A stretch of DNA of 64,000 bases from Tepidicella baoligensis (GTDB lineage Bacteria > Pseudomonadota > Gammaproteobacteria > Burkholderiales > Burkholderiaceae_C), in contig NZ_JACCDB010000008.1 in the NCBI RefSeq assembly GCF_013432195.1, positions 1 through 64,000 on the forward strand. The letters run 5' to 3'. The translations under genes and the position numbers were made by a program. Under the pieces are notes generated by a model that searched no databases, was not told the DNA's origin, and worked only from the letters and a program-made list of their open reading frames with translations. Below, piece after piece: positions 25,401 through 36,507 of the stretch (its first letter is position 1; each line of letters starts with the position of its first letter).

Positions 25401-26891
25401 TCAGACTGGCCGCTGCTCCAGGGCTTCGGCGATGCGTTGGCAAAGCACCGCGCCATGCCGGCGGATGGCGGACAGCGAGGCGTAGCCATAGCCGATGACG
25501 AGACCGCGCAGGTCGTTGCGTTGCAGGCAGTAGGCCGACAGCGGGCGCACGGTCAGCCCGTCGCGTGCCAGGGTCTGGGCAAGAGCCCGGTCGTCGAGGT
25601 GGCGCGGCAGGTGCAGGCACAGATGCAGGCCTTGCGCCGCGCCGCCGATGCGGGCCTGACCGTCGCGCAACAGCGGCGCCAGGTGGTCCAGCAGCACCTG
25701 GCGCCGCTCGGCGTAGGTCTGGCGCGCGCGCCGCAGCGACGAGGCGAAATGCCCCATCTCGATGAACTCGGCCAGTGCCGACTGCAGCGGCATCTGGCCG
25801 GGCCGGTTGAGGTCGTAATGGGCGCGCCGGAACGCGCCGATCAGCCCCTTGGGCACCACCAGATAGCCCAGCTTCAGCCCTGGGTAGAGCACCTTGGAAA
25901 AAGTGCCCAGATACAGCACCCGCGCCGCCGTGTCCAGCCCACACAGCGACGAAATGGGCGGGCCGGTGAAGCGAAACTCGCTGTCGTAATCGTCCTCCAG
26001 GATCCACGCCTGGTGGTGCGCCGCCATGGCCAGCAGTTGCTGGCGACGGGCCAATGACATCACCGCGCCCGTGGGGTATTGGTGCGACGGCGTGATGTAG
26101 ATCATTCGCGGCGGCACACGTTCGTCCTGCGGGCTGGGGGCCATGCCGTCGCCATCCACCCCCACCGGGTGCAGGTGCAGCCCGGCGGCGGTGAAAGCCT
26201 TGACCGCGCCCCAGTACGCCGGGTCCTCGATCCAGACCGTCTCGCCATGATCGGCCAGCAGGTGTGCGCACAGCTCCATCGATTGCTGGGTGCCACTGGT
26301 GATGAGCACCTGGTCCGCATCCAGCGGCACGCTGCGCAAGATGCGCAGGTAATCGGCCACGGCGCGGCGCAGCGGGCCGTAGCCGCCCGAGTCGTTGTAG
26401 TCCAGCATGCTCGGCCCGGCTTGGCGCCAGTGTTTGTTTTGCAGCCGCTGCCACAGCGCGACCGCAAACGCGCTGAAATCGGCCGGCCCGGGGGTGAAGG
26501 GCTGGATTTCGAGGTCCGCGGCGCTGTAGCGGTGCGCCAGCGCCTCGCCTCGTTGCGACAGCCGCGTCGGGGGAGCCGGGTTTTTCGAGGCCATCATCCG
26601 GCCGCCCTGTGCCAGCGGCACCTGCTCGTGCACGAAGGTGCCGCTGCCCACGTGGCTGACCAAATAGCCCTCGACCGTGAGTTGCCCCATCGCGGCCACC
26701 ACCGTGTTGCGTGACAGGCCCAAATCCTGCGCCAGATCGCGGCTGGAAGGCAGCCGGTCTCCCGCCGACAGCTTGCCCTCCAGAATGGCGCGGCGCAGCG
26801 CCTCGTACAGACGCCGGTGCAACGGCAGGTCGGCCGTCGAGCCGGGGCGGTGGATTTCAGCCAGCAGGTATTCGGACAGCATGGTGGGCAT
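25401..26891 (-). CDS. MocR/GabR-type regulator (GntR wHTH fused to aminotransferase-like domain)
   Basis: A 496-aa fusion. The N-terminal GntR winged helix (about 18-85) is seen in YEALRRAILEGKLSAGDRLPSSRDLAQDLGLSRNTVVAAM. A class I aminotransferase-like domain (about 125-490) has a PLP-type Lys in YLGTFSKVLYPGLKLGY. MocR proteins such as GabR and PdxR sense a PLP-linked amine or amino acid and bind direct repeats. It is divergent from puuD, and direct repeats lie between the two genes, so it most likely controls the puu genes. Confidence 0.88.
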   Translation of the reverse strand: MPTMLSEYLLAEIHRPGSTADLPLHRRLYEALRRAILEGKLSAGDRLPSSRDLAQDLGLSRNTVVAAMGQLTVEGYLVSHVGSGTFVHEQVPLAQGGRMMASKNPAPPTRLSQRGEALAHRYSAADLEIQPFTPGPADFSAFAVALWQRLQNKHWRQAGPSMLDYNDSGGYGPLRRAVADYLRILRSVPLDADQVLITSGTQQSMELCAHLLADHGETVWIEDPAYWGAVKAFTAAGLHLHPVGVDGDGMAPSPQDERVPPRMIYITPSHQYPTGAVMSLARRQQLLAMAAHHQAWILEDDYDSEFRFTGPPISSLCGLDTAARVLYLGTFSKVLYPGLKLGYLVVPKGLIGAFRRAHYDLNRPGQMPLQSALAEFIEMGHFASSLRRARQTYAERRQVLLDHLAPLLRDGQARIGGAAQGLHLCLHLPRHLDDRALAQTLARDGLTVRPLSAYCLQRNDLRGLVIGYGYASLSAIRRHGAVLCQRIAEALEQRPV

Positions 26892-26926
26892 TTCGGAGTG
26901 GGCGAGACTTGCCGAACGAAGCGCTC

Positions 26927-26962
26927 AATGGCACCATCACAAGGCGCCTAATGGCACCCATT
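26927..26962. promoter_or_regulatory. Direct repeats AATGGCACC between the MocR-type gene and puuD
   Basis: AATGGCACC occurs at 26927-26935 and 26950-26958, start-to-start spacing 23 bp (about two helical turns). The second copy also forms a small palindrome AATGG-CAC-CCATT (26950-26962). This is the kind of operator MocR-family regulators use. Binding is inference. Confidence 0.55.
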
Positions 26963-26984
26963 GTCATCCAATTTCGAGCCCACA

Positions 26985-27815
26985 ATGCATCGAATCATGT
27001 ACACCGATGTTTTTTCACACCCCCCGATGGTCTGGTTGCCGGCCGACCATCGGCTGCTCGGCGATCATGGTCACGCCATGCCCTACCTGCTGTTGGGCGA
27101 CAAATATGCCCGCGCGGTCAAGGTCGGCGCCCATGCCCAGCCGGTGATGTTTCCGCTGGCCGATGCGGTGCAGGTGCCGCAACTGCTGGACCTCGTCGAT
27201 GGCGTGATGCTCACCGGCTCGCCCTCCAACGTCCACCCCTCCCATTTCCATGAGGAAGTCCACGATCCCAGCCTGCCGCTGGACCCCGAGCGAGACTCCC
27301 TGACCCTCGCCCTGGTGCGGGCCTGTGTCGAGCAAGGCGTGCCGCTGCTCGGCATCTGCCGCGGGTTCCAGGAGATCAACGTGGCCCTGGGGGGCAGCCT
27401 GCACCAAGCGGTGCATACCGTGGCTGGCCTGATGGACCATCGTGAGCCCGACGGGGTGCCGATCGAGCAGCAATATGCGCCCAGTCATCCGGTGCGGCTG
27501 GAGCCAGGCTCAGCCCTGGCCGAGTGGGCAGGCGGCACCGAAGTCATGGTCAACTCCCTGCACGGGCAGGGCATCAAGCGTCTGGCCGACGGGTTGCGCC
27601 CCCTGGCGGTGGCACCTGATGGCTTGATCGAGGCGTTCGAGGTGGCAGGCGCGCGCGCCTTCGCGTATGCTTTCCAGTGGCACCCCGAATGGCGTTGCTG
27701 GGAAAACCCGTTTTATTCGGCCATCTTCCGGGCCTTTGGCGATGCGGTGCGCCGCCGCCGCCAAGCCCGGTTGCAAGAAGGCCGCGCGTTTGCGGCGACA
27801 CCGGAGAAGCCCTGA
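26985..27815 (+). CDS. puuD: Gamma-glutamyl-gamma-aminobutyrate hydrolase
   Basis: A 276-aa class I glutamine-amidotransferase-like hydrolase of the peptidase C26 type. The nucleophile Cys is in LLGICRGFQEINVALGGSLHQ and the His-Glu part of the triad in AFQWHPEWR. It cleaves gamma-glutamyl-GABA to glutamate and GABA, the last step of the Puu pathway. The start is ATG 26985 or the ATG at 26997 (MYTDVF); the first is used. Confidence 0.9.
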   Translation: MHRIMYTDVFSHPPMVWLPADHRLLGDHGHAMPYLLLGDKYARAVKVGAHAQPVMFPLADAVQVPQLLDLVDGVMLTGSPSNVHPSHFHEEVHDPSLPLDPERDSLTLALVRACVEQGVPLLGICRGFQEINVALGGSLHQAVHTVAGLMDHREPDGVPIEQQYAPSHPVRLEPGSALAEWAGGTEVMVNSLHGQGIKRLADGLRPLAVAPDGLIEAFEVAGARAFAYAFQWHPEWRCWENPFYSAIFRAFGDAVRRRRQARLQEGRAFAATPEKP

Positions 27816-27872
27816 GTACCAGGCCGCCGGCCGCCTGCGATGATGCGACTCTGACTTGTTCCGGTTACCGCC

Positions 27873-29240
27873 ATGCAACACACCACCCCCCACAATTTCA
27901 ACGAACTCGAACACTGGCTCAACGAACGCCGCGTCACCGAGGTCGAGTGCCTCGTGCCCGACCTCACCGGCGTGGCCCGCGGCAAGATCCTGCCGCGCGA
28001 GAAGTTCACGGAAGACCGGGGTATGCGACTGCCCCATGCCATCGTGGCCATGAGCGTGACGGGCGAGCAGCCGCCCAGCGGGCCGTATTACGACGTGATC
28101 GAGCCCACCGACCGCGACATGCAGCTCCGCCCCGACCCCACGACGGTGCGCATCGTGCCCTGGGCAGCCGACCCGACGGCGCAGGTGATCCACGACTGTT
28201 TCGATTCAAAGGGCAAGCTCGTGCCATACGCCCCACGCAGCGTGCTGCGCCGCATCTGCGACCTGTACGCCGCCGAAGGCTGGGACCCGGTGATCGCGCC
28301 CGAGCTGGAGTTCTATCTCACCGCGCGCAACACCGATTCCAACGTCCCCCTGCGCCCACCGATCGGCCGCAGTGGCCGGGCCGAAACCTCGCGCCAGGCG
28401 TACAGCATCGACGCCGTCAACGAGTTCGACCCGCTGTTCGAGGAGATCTACGAGTATTGCCACGTCATGGGCCTGAATGTGGACACACTGATCCACGAAA
28501 TCGGTGCCGGGCAGATGGAGATCAACTTCTTCCACGACCACCCGCTCGGGTTGGCCGACGAGGTCTTTTTCTTCAAGCGCACCGTGCGCGAAGCCGCGCT
28601 GCGCCACGACATGTACGCCACCTTCATGGCCAAGCCGATCGCCGGCGAGCCAGGCAGTGCCATGCACATGCACCAGAGCGTGGTGAGCAAGGCTGACGGC
28701 CGCAACATTTTCAGCAACCCCGACGGCTCGCCTTCCGAGGCCTTCTTCCATTACATCGGCGGCCTGCAGAAGCACGTGCCCTCGGCCATGGCGCTGGTGG
28801 CGCCGTATGTGAACAGCTACCGCCGCCTCTCACGCTACACCGCCGCGCCCATCAACATCGAATGGGGGTATGACAACCGCACGGTCGGCATCCGCTCGCC
28901 CATTTCGTCGCCCGAGGCGCGCCGCGTGGAAAACCGCGTGATCGGGGCCGACGCCAACCCCTACCTGGCCATGGCCATGACCCTGGCCTGCGGCTACCTG
29001 GGCATGAAGAACAAAATCAAGCCCAAACCCGAGATGAAAGGCGACGCCTATCTGTCGCCCTATGCCCTGCCGCGCAGCCTGGGCGAGGCGCTGGACTGGC
29101 TGCGCCGCGACACCGACCTGCACGAAGTGCTCGGCCGCGAGTTCATCACCGTCTATACCGAAATCAAAGAGTTGGAATTCGCCGAGTTCATGAAAGTGAT
29201 CTCGCCGTGGGAACGTGAGCACCTGTTGCTCCACGTCTGA
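27873..29240 (+). CDS. puuA: Gamma-glutamylputrescine synthetase (glutamine synthetase family)
   Basis: A 455-aa GS-family ligase with an N-terminal beta-grasp domain (LVPDLTGVARGKILPREKF) and a catalytic domain containing PELEFYL, GAGQMEINFFHDHPL, and the ATP-site SAMHMHQS. The ending GREFITVYTEIKELEFAEFMKVISPWEREHLL is typical of PuuA-like rather than nitrogen-assimilation GS. It ligates glutamate to putrescine using ATP. It is followed after 36 bp by the transaminase gene. Confidence 0.88.
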   Translation: MQHTTPHNFNELEHWLNERRVTEVECLVPDLTGVARGKILPREKFTEDRGMRLPHAIVAMSVTGEQPPSGPYYDVIEPTDRDMQLRPDPTTVRIVPWAADPTAQVIHDCFDSKGKLVPYAPRSVLRRICDLYAAEGWDPVIAPELEFYLTARNTDSNVPLRPPIGRSGRAETSRQAYSIDAVNEFDPLFEEIYEYCHVMGLNVDTLIHEIGAGQMEINFFHDHPLGLADEVFFFKRTVREAALRHDMYATFMAKPIAGEPGSAMHMHQSVVSKADGRNIFSNPDGSPSEAFFHYIGGLQKHVPSAMALVAPYVNSYRRLSRYTAAPINIEWGYDNRTVGIRSPISSPEARRVENRVIGADANPYLAMAMTLACGYLGMKNKIKPKPEMKGDAYLSPYALPRSLGEALDWLRRDTDLHEVLGREFITVYTEIKELEFAEFMKVISPWEREHLLLHV

Positions 29241-29276
29241 TCGCCCGTGCATCCCGCCCTGAACAAGGAGAAGCGC

Positions 29277-30695
29277 ATGAATGCCCCCATTGACACCAAG
29301 AGCCTGAGCACCGCCGAGCTGCAGTCGCTCGACAGTGCCCATTTTCTGCACCCTTTCACCGACCACAAGGACCTGGCCGCCAAGGGCGCGCGTGTCATCA
29401 CCCACGCCAAAGACATCTATGTCTGGGACAGCGAGGGCCAGAAGATCCTCGACGCCATGAGCGGCCTGTGGTGCGTCAACGCCGGCTACGGCCGTCAGGA
29501 ATTGGCCGATGCCGCCCATGCGCAAATGATGAAGCTGCCCTTCTACAACAGCTTTTTCCAGACCACCAATGAGCCAGCGGTGCGGCTGGCCGCCCGCTTG
29601 GCGGAACTGGCCCCGGCGGTGGATGGACGCCGTTTCCAGTACGTGTTTTTCAGCTCCAGCGGCTCCGAGAGCAACGACACCAATGTGCGCATGGTGCGCC
29701 GCTATTGGGACCTGATGGGCCAGCCGCAACGCAAGGTCATCATCAGCCGGCACAACGCCTACCACGGCTCCACCATGGCAGGGGCCTCGCTGGGCGGCAT
29801 GAGCGGCATGCATGCGCAGGGTGATTTGCCCATTCCCAACATCACCCACATCCAGCAGCCCTACTTCTATGAACTGGCCGAGCCCGGCGAGAGCAAAGAG
29901 GCCTTCGGCCTGCGGGCTGCGCGCTGGCTGGAAGAGAAGGTCCTGGAGATCGGTCCGGACAAGGTGGCCGCTTTCATCGCCGAGCCGGTGCAGGGCGCAG
30001 GCGGCGTCATCATCCCGCCCGAGACCTACTGGCCTGAAATCCAGCGCATCGTGGACAAGTACGGCATTCTGCTCATTTCGGACGAGGTGATTTGTGCCTT
30101 CGGTCGCCTGGGTCACTGGTTCGCCTACGAGAAATTCGGCTACAAGCCCGATCTGATCACGTTCGCCAAAGCCGTGACCAGCGGCTACGTGCCGCTGGGC
30201 GGCGTGCTCGTCGGCGACCGGGTGGCCCAGGTCTTGATCGACAAAGGCGGCGAATTCAACCACGGCTACACCTACAGCGGCCACCCCGTGGCCTGTGCGG
30301 TGGCGCTGGCCAACATCGACCTCATGGAGCGGGAAAATCTGCCCGGCCGGGTGCGTGACGACATCGGCCCCTATCTGGCCCAAACCTTCGAATCCCTCAA
30401 AGACCACCCGTTGGTCGGTGACGCCGAGACCTGTGGTTTCGTCGGCGGCCTCGTGCTGGTGCGGGACAAGGCCGCCCGCCAACCGTTCCCCGAGGACTGG
30501 GCGGTGGGCATGATGTGTCGGGCGCACTGTTTTGGCAACGGGCTGATCATGCGCGCCGTGGGCGATCGCATGATCATCGCGCCGCCGCTGACCATGACCC
30601 GGGAACAGATCGACGAAATGGCGACTCTGATACGCCATGCACTCGACTTGACGCTGCAGGAGCTGCAATTTCAGGGAAAATTCCCCGCTCGGTGA
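29277..30695 (+). CDS. spuC: Putrescine/polyamine-pyruvate aminotransferase (SpuC-like)
   Basis: A 472-aa class III PLP aminotransferase. The PLP site Lys is in LITFAKAVTSGYVPLGG, and LLISDEVICAFGRLGHWFA is the substrate/PLP segment of the omega-transaminase group. SpuC-type enzymes transaminate putrescine or related amines with pyruvate, an alternative to the gamma-glutamyl route. The start ATG 29277 follows AAGGAG. Substrate assignment rests on neighbours and family resemblance. Confidence 0.8.
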   Translation: MNAPIDTKSLSTAELQSLDSAHFLHPFTDHKDLAAKGARVITHAKDIYVWDSEGQKILDAMSGLWCVNAGYGRQELADAAHAQMMKLPFYNSFFQTTNEPAVRLAARLAELAPAVDGRRFQYVFFSSSGSESNDTNVRMVRRYWDLMGQPQRKVIISRHNAYHGSTMAGASLGGMSGMHAQGDLPIPNITHIQQPYFYELAEPGESKEAFGLRAARWLEEKVLEIGPDKVAAFIAEPVQGAGGVIIPPETYWPEIQRIVDKYGILLISDEVICAFGRLGHWFAYEKFGYKPDLITFAKAVTSGYVPLGGVLVGDRVAQVLIDKGGEFNHGYTYSGHPVACAVALANIDLMERENLPGRVRDDIGPYLAQTFESLKDHPLVGDAETCGFVGGLVLVRDKAARQPFPEDWAVGMMCRAHCFGNGLIMRAVGDRMIIAPPLTMTREQIDEMATLIRHALDLTLQELQFQGKFPAR

Positions 30696-30783
30696 CTAGA
30701 ATGGCACTGGGTGCGGATATTGCTTGAAATCGGCAGGTCCGCCGTTTCGCTGGATCGTTGAACCCACACATGGAGCTAAGCGC

Positions 30784-31914
30784 ATGAAAAAATCCCTCCT
30801 GGCCGTGGCCCTGTCCGCCGTATTTCTGGTGGCCTGTGGCAAGAAAGAAGAGCCCGCAAGCACCGCTGCTGCGCCTGCCGACACCGGCACCAAGGTGCTC
30901 AACATCTACAACTGGGACGATTACATCCCCGAGGGCATGATCGCCGCCTTCGAGCAGGAGTTCGGCATCAAGGTCAATTACGACACCTTCGAAAACAACG
31001 AAACCCTGCACGCCAAGCTGATCGCCGGCAACTCGGGTTATGACATCGTGGTGCCCACCGTTGGCTTTTCTAAGAAGCAGCTCGAAGCCGGCTTGTTCCA
31101 GCCGCTGGACAAGAGCAAGATTCCCAACCTCGCCAACCTCGACCCCACCTTCATGAAGAAGCTGGCCTCGATCGACGAGGGCAACCGCCACTACGTGCCC
31201 TGGGCCTGGGGTTTCACCACCGTGGGCATCAACCGCCAGAAGGTGGAAGCGGCGCTGGGCACGTCCGATCTGCCGGCCAATTCCTGGGAGCTGGTGTTCA
31301 ACCCCGAGTACACGCGCAAGCTGCGCAGTTGCGGCATCCTGTTCCTGGATTCGCCGACCGAGATCATGCCGGCCGCCCTGCACTACATCGGCAAAGATCC
31401 GTACAGCAACAACCCGGATGACATCCGCGCCGCTGGCGAGATGCTGGCCCAGGTGCGCCCGGACATCCGGCTGTTTTCCAGCAACATGATCGACGACATC
31501 GCCGGCGGCCTCGGTTGTGCTTTCGTGGGTTGGTCCGGTGACATCAACATCGCCGCCGACCGCGTCAAGGAGCAAGGCGGCAGGGATGAGATCGTGCCCT
31601 TGCTGCCGAGCACCGGCGGGGTGTTTTTCGTGGACGTGATGGCCATTCCGGCCGATGCCCGCAACGTCGAGAACGCCCACCTGTTCATCAACTTCTTCCT
31701 GCGGCCTGAAAACGCCGCCGCCATGGCCAACGAGATGAACTATCCCACCGGCAACAAGGCCGCGCTGCCGCTGATCAACGACGAGATCAAGAACAACGAG
31801 ACCATCTTCCTCAGCGAAGAGAACATGGCCCGTCTGATTCCGTCGGGCGGTTACGCCAATGAAATCAGCGGGGTGCTCAACGAGGTTTACAACGCGTTCA
31901 AGCGCGGCCGCTGA
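30784..31914 (+). CDS. potF: Putrescine ABC transporter substrate-binding lipoprotein
   Basis: A 376-aa periplasmic spermidine/putrescine-binding protein. A lipoprotein signal peptide ends in LVAC (Cys at about residue 18). The mature start contains NIYNWDDYIPEGM, the PotD/PotF aromatic-acid motif that contacts the polyamine. It has the full length of PotF. A strong terminator-like hairpin follows (31947-31976), before potG. Confidence 0.92.
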   Translation: MKKSLLAVALSAVFLVACGKKEEPASTAAAPADTGTKVLNIYNWDDYIPEGMIAAFEQEFGIKVNYDTFENNETLHAKLIAGNSGYDIVVPTVGFSKKQLEAGLFQPLDKSKIPNLANLDPTFMKKLASIDEGNRHYVPWAWGFTTVGINRQKVEAALGTSDLPANSWELVFNPEYTRKLRSCGILFLDSPTEIMPAALHYIGKDPYSNNPDDIRAAGEMLAQVRPDIRLFSSNMIDDIAGGLGCAFVGWSGDINIAADRVKEQGGRDEIVPLLPSTGGVFFVDVMAIPADARNVENAHLFINFFLRPENAAAMANEMNYPTGNKAALPLINDEIKNNETIFLSEENMARLIPSGGYANEISGVLNEVYNAFKRGR

Positions 31915-31946
31915 ACGCGGTTGTCTGGAATCATGGATTCCGCAGG

Positions 31947-31976
31947 GGGCTGGTGCTAGCTATCAGCCCTTTTTTT
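31947..31976 (+). terminator. Rho-independent terminator between potF and potG
   Basis: GGGCTG (31947-31952), an 11-nt loop and CAGCCC (31964-31969) are followed by seven T (31970-31976). It probably limits read-through so that the binding protein is made in excess over the membrane components. Confidence 0.8.
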
Positions 31977-32016
31977 CTGGGTGTGCTCTTGGTGATGAAA
32001 GGTTGAGGGAGCGCTC

Positions 32017-33132
32017 ATGACTCTGGCTGCAAAAAACCCCGCTTCGGGCGAAGGGTATTTGGTCACCGACAAACTGGTGAAACGGTTCGATGACACGGTC
32101 GCCGTGGACGAGGTGTCGCTGTCCATCGGCAAGGGCGAGATCTTCGCCCTGCTGGGGAGTTCCGGTTGCGGCAAGTCCACCCTGCTGCGGATGCTGGCCG
32201 GTTTCGAAACGCCCACGTCCGGACGCATCCTGCTCGGTGGGCAGGACGTGGCGAACATGCCTCCGTATGTGCGCCCGGTCAACATGATGTTCCAGAGCTA
32301 TGCGCTGTTTCCGCACTTGAGCATCTGGGAAAACGTGGCCTTTGGTCTCAAGCGCGAGGGGTTGCCCCAGCCCGAAATCCAGAAACGCACCAACGAAATG
32401 CTCAATCTGGTGCAGCTCGGGCCTTATGCGAAGCGCAAACCGCACCAGCTCTCGGGCGGGCAGCAGCAGCGCGTGGCCCTGGCGCGCAGCCTGGCCAAGC
32501 GGCCCAAGCTGCTCCTGCTCGACGAGCCCCTGGGCGCGCTCGACAAGAAGCTGCGTGAACAGACGCAGTTCGAGCTCGTCAACATCATCGAACAGGTGGG
32601 CGTGACCTGCGTGATGGTGACGCACGACCAGGAAGAGGCCATGACCATGGCCAACCGCATCGCGGTCATGAGCAAGGGACGGGTGCTGCAAGTGGGCACG
32701 CCGGAGCAGGTGTACGAGTACCCTTGCAACCGTTTCGTGGCCGACTTCATCGGCAACGTCAACCTGTTCGAGGGACGGCTGTCGGTGGACGAGGCCGACC
32801 GCTGCGCCGTCAGCACGTCCATTGGTGAGATTCATGTCGGGCACGGGGTCAGCGGAACGCTGGACATGCCGATCGTGGTGGCCGTGCGGCCCGAGAAGAT
32901 CGCCATCAGCAAGGTCGCGCCGACCGACGTGCCTTGCAACCTGTTCCGTGGGCGGGTCAAGGAAATCGCCTACTTTGGCTCCTACAACACCTACATCGTC
33001 CAGACGCCGGACGGGCGCAAGGTCAAGGTCACCGAGGCCAACACTTCGCGCCACGACCTTTCGGACATCACCTGGGAGGACGAGGTGTATTTCTGGTGGC
33101 GGCCCCGCGCCAGTGTGGCGTTGCGCGACTGA
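32017..33132 (+). CDS. potG: Polyamine ABC transporter ATP-binding protein
   Basis: A 371-aa ATPase. Walker A is GSSGCGKST, the signature is LSGGQQQRVALARSLAKRP, Walker B is LLLLDEPLGALD, the H-loop is VTHDQEEAM, and the C-terminal TOBE domain (about 290-365) is present. It energises putrescine import with PotH/PotI and PotF. It is the first gene after the internal terminator. Confidence 0.93.
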   Translation: MTLAAKNPASGEGYLVTDKLVKRFDDTVAVDEVSLSIGKGEIFALLGSSGCGKSTLLRMLAGFETPTSGRILLGGQDVANMPPYVRPVNMMFQSYALFPHLSIWENVAFGLKREGLPQPEIQKRTNEMLNLVQLGPYAKRKPHQLSGGQQQRVALARSLAKRPKLLLLDEPLGALDKKLREQTQFELVNIIEQVGVTCVMVTHDQEEAMTMANRIAVMSKGRVLQVGTPEQVYEYPCNRFVADFIGNVNLFEGRLSVDEADRCAVSTSIGEIHVGHGVSGTLDMPIVVAVRPEKIAISKVAPTDVPCNLFRGRVKEIAYFGSYNTYIVQTPDGRKVKVTEANTSRHDLSDITWEDEVYFWWRPRASVALRD

Positions 33133-33148
33133 ACCGACAGGGGCACCC

Positions 33149-34066
33149 ATGGCTCTGAAATTCACCCTGCCCGGCCGCCGCTTCGTGATCGCGGTGCCCT
33201 ACGCGTGGCTGCTCACGTTCTTCCTGTTGCCGTTCCTGATCGTGCTCTACATCAGCTTCGTCGATCAGGGCACCAGCATCCACCCCTTCCTGCCGCTGTG
33301 GGACCCTGACACGGGCGTGCTGCATCTGCGCTACGAAAATTACCTCTCGATTTTCCGTACCCACGAAGGTGCGCCGCTGTTCCGAACCATTTACATCGAG
33401 GCCTATGGCCGTTCGGTGTATTACGCGGCCATCACCGCCTTGCTGTGCCTGCTCATCGGCTACCCCTTCGCCTATTTCATCGCCCGTGCGCCCGAGGGCA
33501 TCCGGCCGGTGCTGCTGCTGATGGTGATGCTGCCCTTCTGGACGGCTTTCCTCCTGCGCGTCTATGCCTGGCGCGGCCTGCTGAGCGACCGCGGCATCAT
33601 CAACCAGTTCTTCATGGCGATCGGGCTCACCAGCGAGCCCATCCGCATGGTCTATACCGATGTTTCCATGATCGTCGGCATGACCTATGTGTACCTGCCG
33701 TTCATGGTCCTGCCGCTGTATGCCAATCTGGTGAAGATGGACACCCGTTTGCTGGAGGCCGCGTACGACCTGGGGACCACGCCATTCAAGGCATTCTGGT
33801 TGATCACGGTGCCGCTGTCCAAGGCGGGCATCATCGCCGGCTGCATGCTGGTGTTCATTCCCTGTGTGGGCGAATTCGTCATTCCCTCCCTGCTGGGCGG
33901 ACCGCAAAACCAGATGATCGGCCGTGTGGTGTGGGATGAGATGTTCCTGGGCAACAACTGGCCGCGTGCCACGGCGCTGGCGGTGGTCATGATCCTGCTC
34001 ATCGTGGTGCCCCTGGCCATTTACTACCACTACAGCGGCAAGCAGCAGCAAGGAGAGCGGGCATGA
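33149..34066 (+). CDS. potH: Polyamine ABC transporter permease
   Basis: A 305-aa inner-membrane permease with about six hydrophobic helices. The EAA loop that contacts the ATPase is seen as LLEAAYDLGTTPFKAFWLITVPLSKAGI. The same frame is open upstream inside potG. The ATG at 33149 (MALKFTLPGRR) is the fitting start. It overlaps potI by four bases. Confidence 0.92.
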   Translation: MALKFTLPGRRFVIAVPYAWLLTFFLLPFLIVLYISFVDQGTSIHPFLPLWDPDTGVLHLRYENYLSIFRTHEGAPLFRTIYIEAYGRSVYYAAITALLCLLIGYPFAYFIARAPEGIRPVLLLMVMLPFWTAFLLRVYAWRGLLSDRGIINQFFMAIGLTSEPIRMVYTDVSMIVGMTYVYLPFMVLPLYANLVKMDTRLLEAAYDLGTTPFKAFWLITVPLSKAGIIAGCMLVFIPCVGEFVIPSLLGGPQNQMIGRVVWDEMFLGNNWPRATALAVVMILLIVVPLAIYYHYSGKQQQGERA

Positions 34067-34917
34067 TGCGCTTTCTCGAAAGGCACTTGGGCAAGTTCTG
34101 GCTGACGATTGTCTACGCCTTTCTCTACCTGCCGCTGGTGTTCATGATCGTGTTCTCGTTCAACAGCACGCGGCAGGATGCCCGGTTCACCGGCTTTTCG
34201 CTGCGCTGGTATGAGGCGCTGTTCAACGACAACCGCATCATCGAAGGGTTCTGGACCTCGCTCAAGGTGGCCACCACGGTGGGCGTGCTGTCGGCCACGC
34301 TCGCCACGTTCGCGGCGTTCGTGTTGGTGCGCTACCGCAAGTTTTTCGGGCGCACCCTGTTTTCCGGGATGGTCAGCGCGCCACTGGTCATGCCCGAGGT
34401 GATCATCGGCCTGTCGCTGTTGCTGCTCTTCGTGGGCTCGCAGAACCTGTTCGGCTGGCCGCAGCGCGGCCTCATGACGATCATCATCGGCCACACCTTG
34501 TTGGGCATGGCGTTTGCCGTGGTGGTGATCCAGAGCCGATTGCAGGACATGAACCGCAGCCTGGAAGAAGCCGCCATGGACCTGGGCGCGCGGCCGCACC
34601 AGGTGTTCTTTCTCGTCACGCTGCCCAACATCTCGCAGGCCATTCTGGCGGCGTTCCTGCTCTCGTTCACGCTGTCGTTCGACGACGTGGTGATCGCCGA
34701 ATTCCTCTCCGGCCCGGGTGTCAACACCCTGCCCCAGGTGATCTACGGCTATGCGCGGCGCGGCATCAACCCCACCATCTACGCGGCGGCCACGCTGCTC
34801 ATCCTCACGGTGACGGTGATCGTGGTGAGCTACGCCGTGTGGGTGGCACGCTCCACACGCAAGCGGGCGCGCGAGATCGCGGCGGCCGAGCGACAGGAGT
34901 TGAAAGCGCTCGGCTGA
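34063..34917 (+). CDS. potI: Polyamine ABC transporter permease
   Basis: A 284-aa permease, partner of PotH, with about six hydrophobic helices and the EAA loop LEEAAMDLGARPHQVFFLVTLPNISQAI. It starts inside the potH stop (ATGATG; either ATG possible). It is the last transporter gene, followed 92 bp later by puuC. Confidence 0.92.
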   Translation: MMRFLERHLGKFWLTIVYAFLYLPLVFMIVFSFNSTRQDARFTGFSLRWYEALFNDNRIIEGFWTSLKVATTVGVLSATLATFAAFVLVRYRKFFGRTLFSGMVSAPLVMPEVIIGLSLLLLFVGSQNLFGWPQRGLMTIIIGHTLLGMAFAVVVIQSRLQDMNRSLEEAAMDLGARPHQVFFLVTLPNISQAILAAFLLSFTLSFDDVVIAEFLSGPGVNTLPQVIYGYARRGINPTIYAAATLLILTVTVIVVSYAVWVARSTRKRAREIAAAERQELKALG

Positions 34918-35009
34918 TCCCCGCTGGCACCGCGGAGTTGGTCTGCAATGGCTGCCCGTTTACGGTCTGAGCGGCGGTAAGATGGGGTCCATTTTCAGGA
35001 GACCTGCAC

Positions 35010-36491
<1,482 letters not shown>

Positions 36492-36507
36492 GCGGCGGGT
36501 CGGCGGC

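Noticed and set aside
23593-26454. 953-codon minus-strand ORF
   Set aside because: It spans the reverse strand of the MFS, puuB and part of the MocR gene in the wrong frame. The real genes there carry clear family motifs.
28830-30668. 612-codon minus-strand ORF
   Set aside because: Shadow of puuA and spuC, with repetitive His/Gln/Gly composition and no domain.
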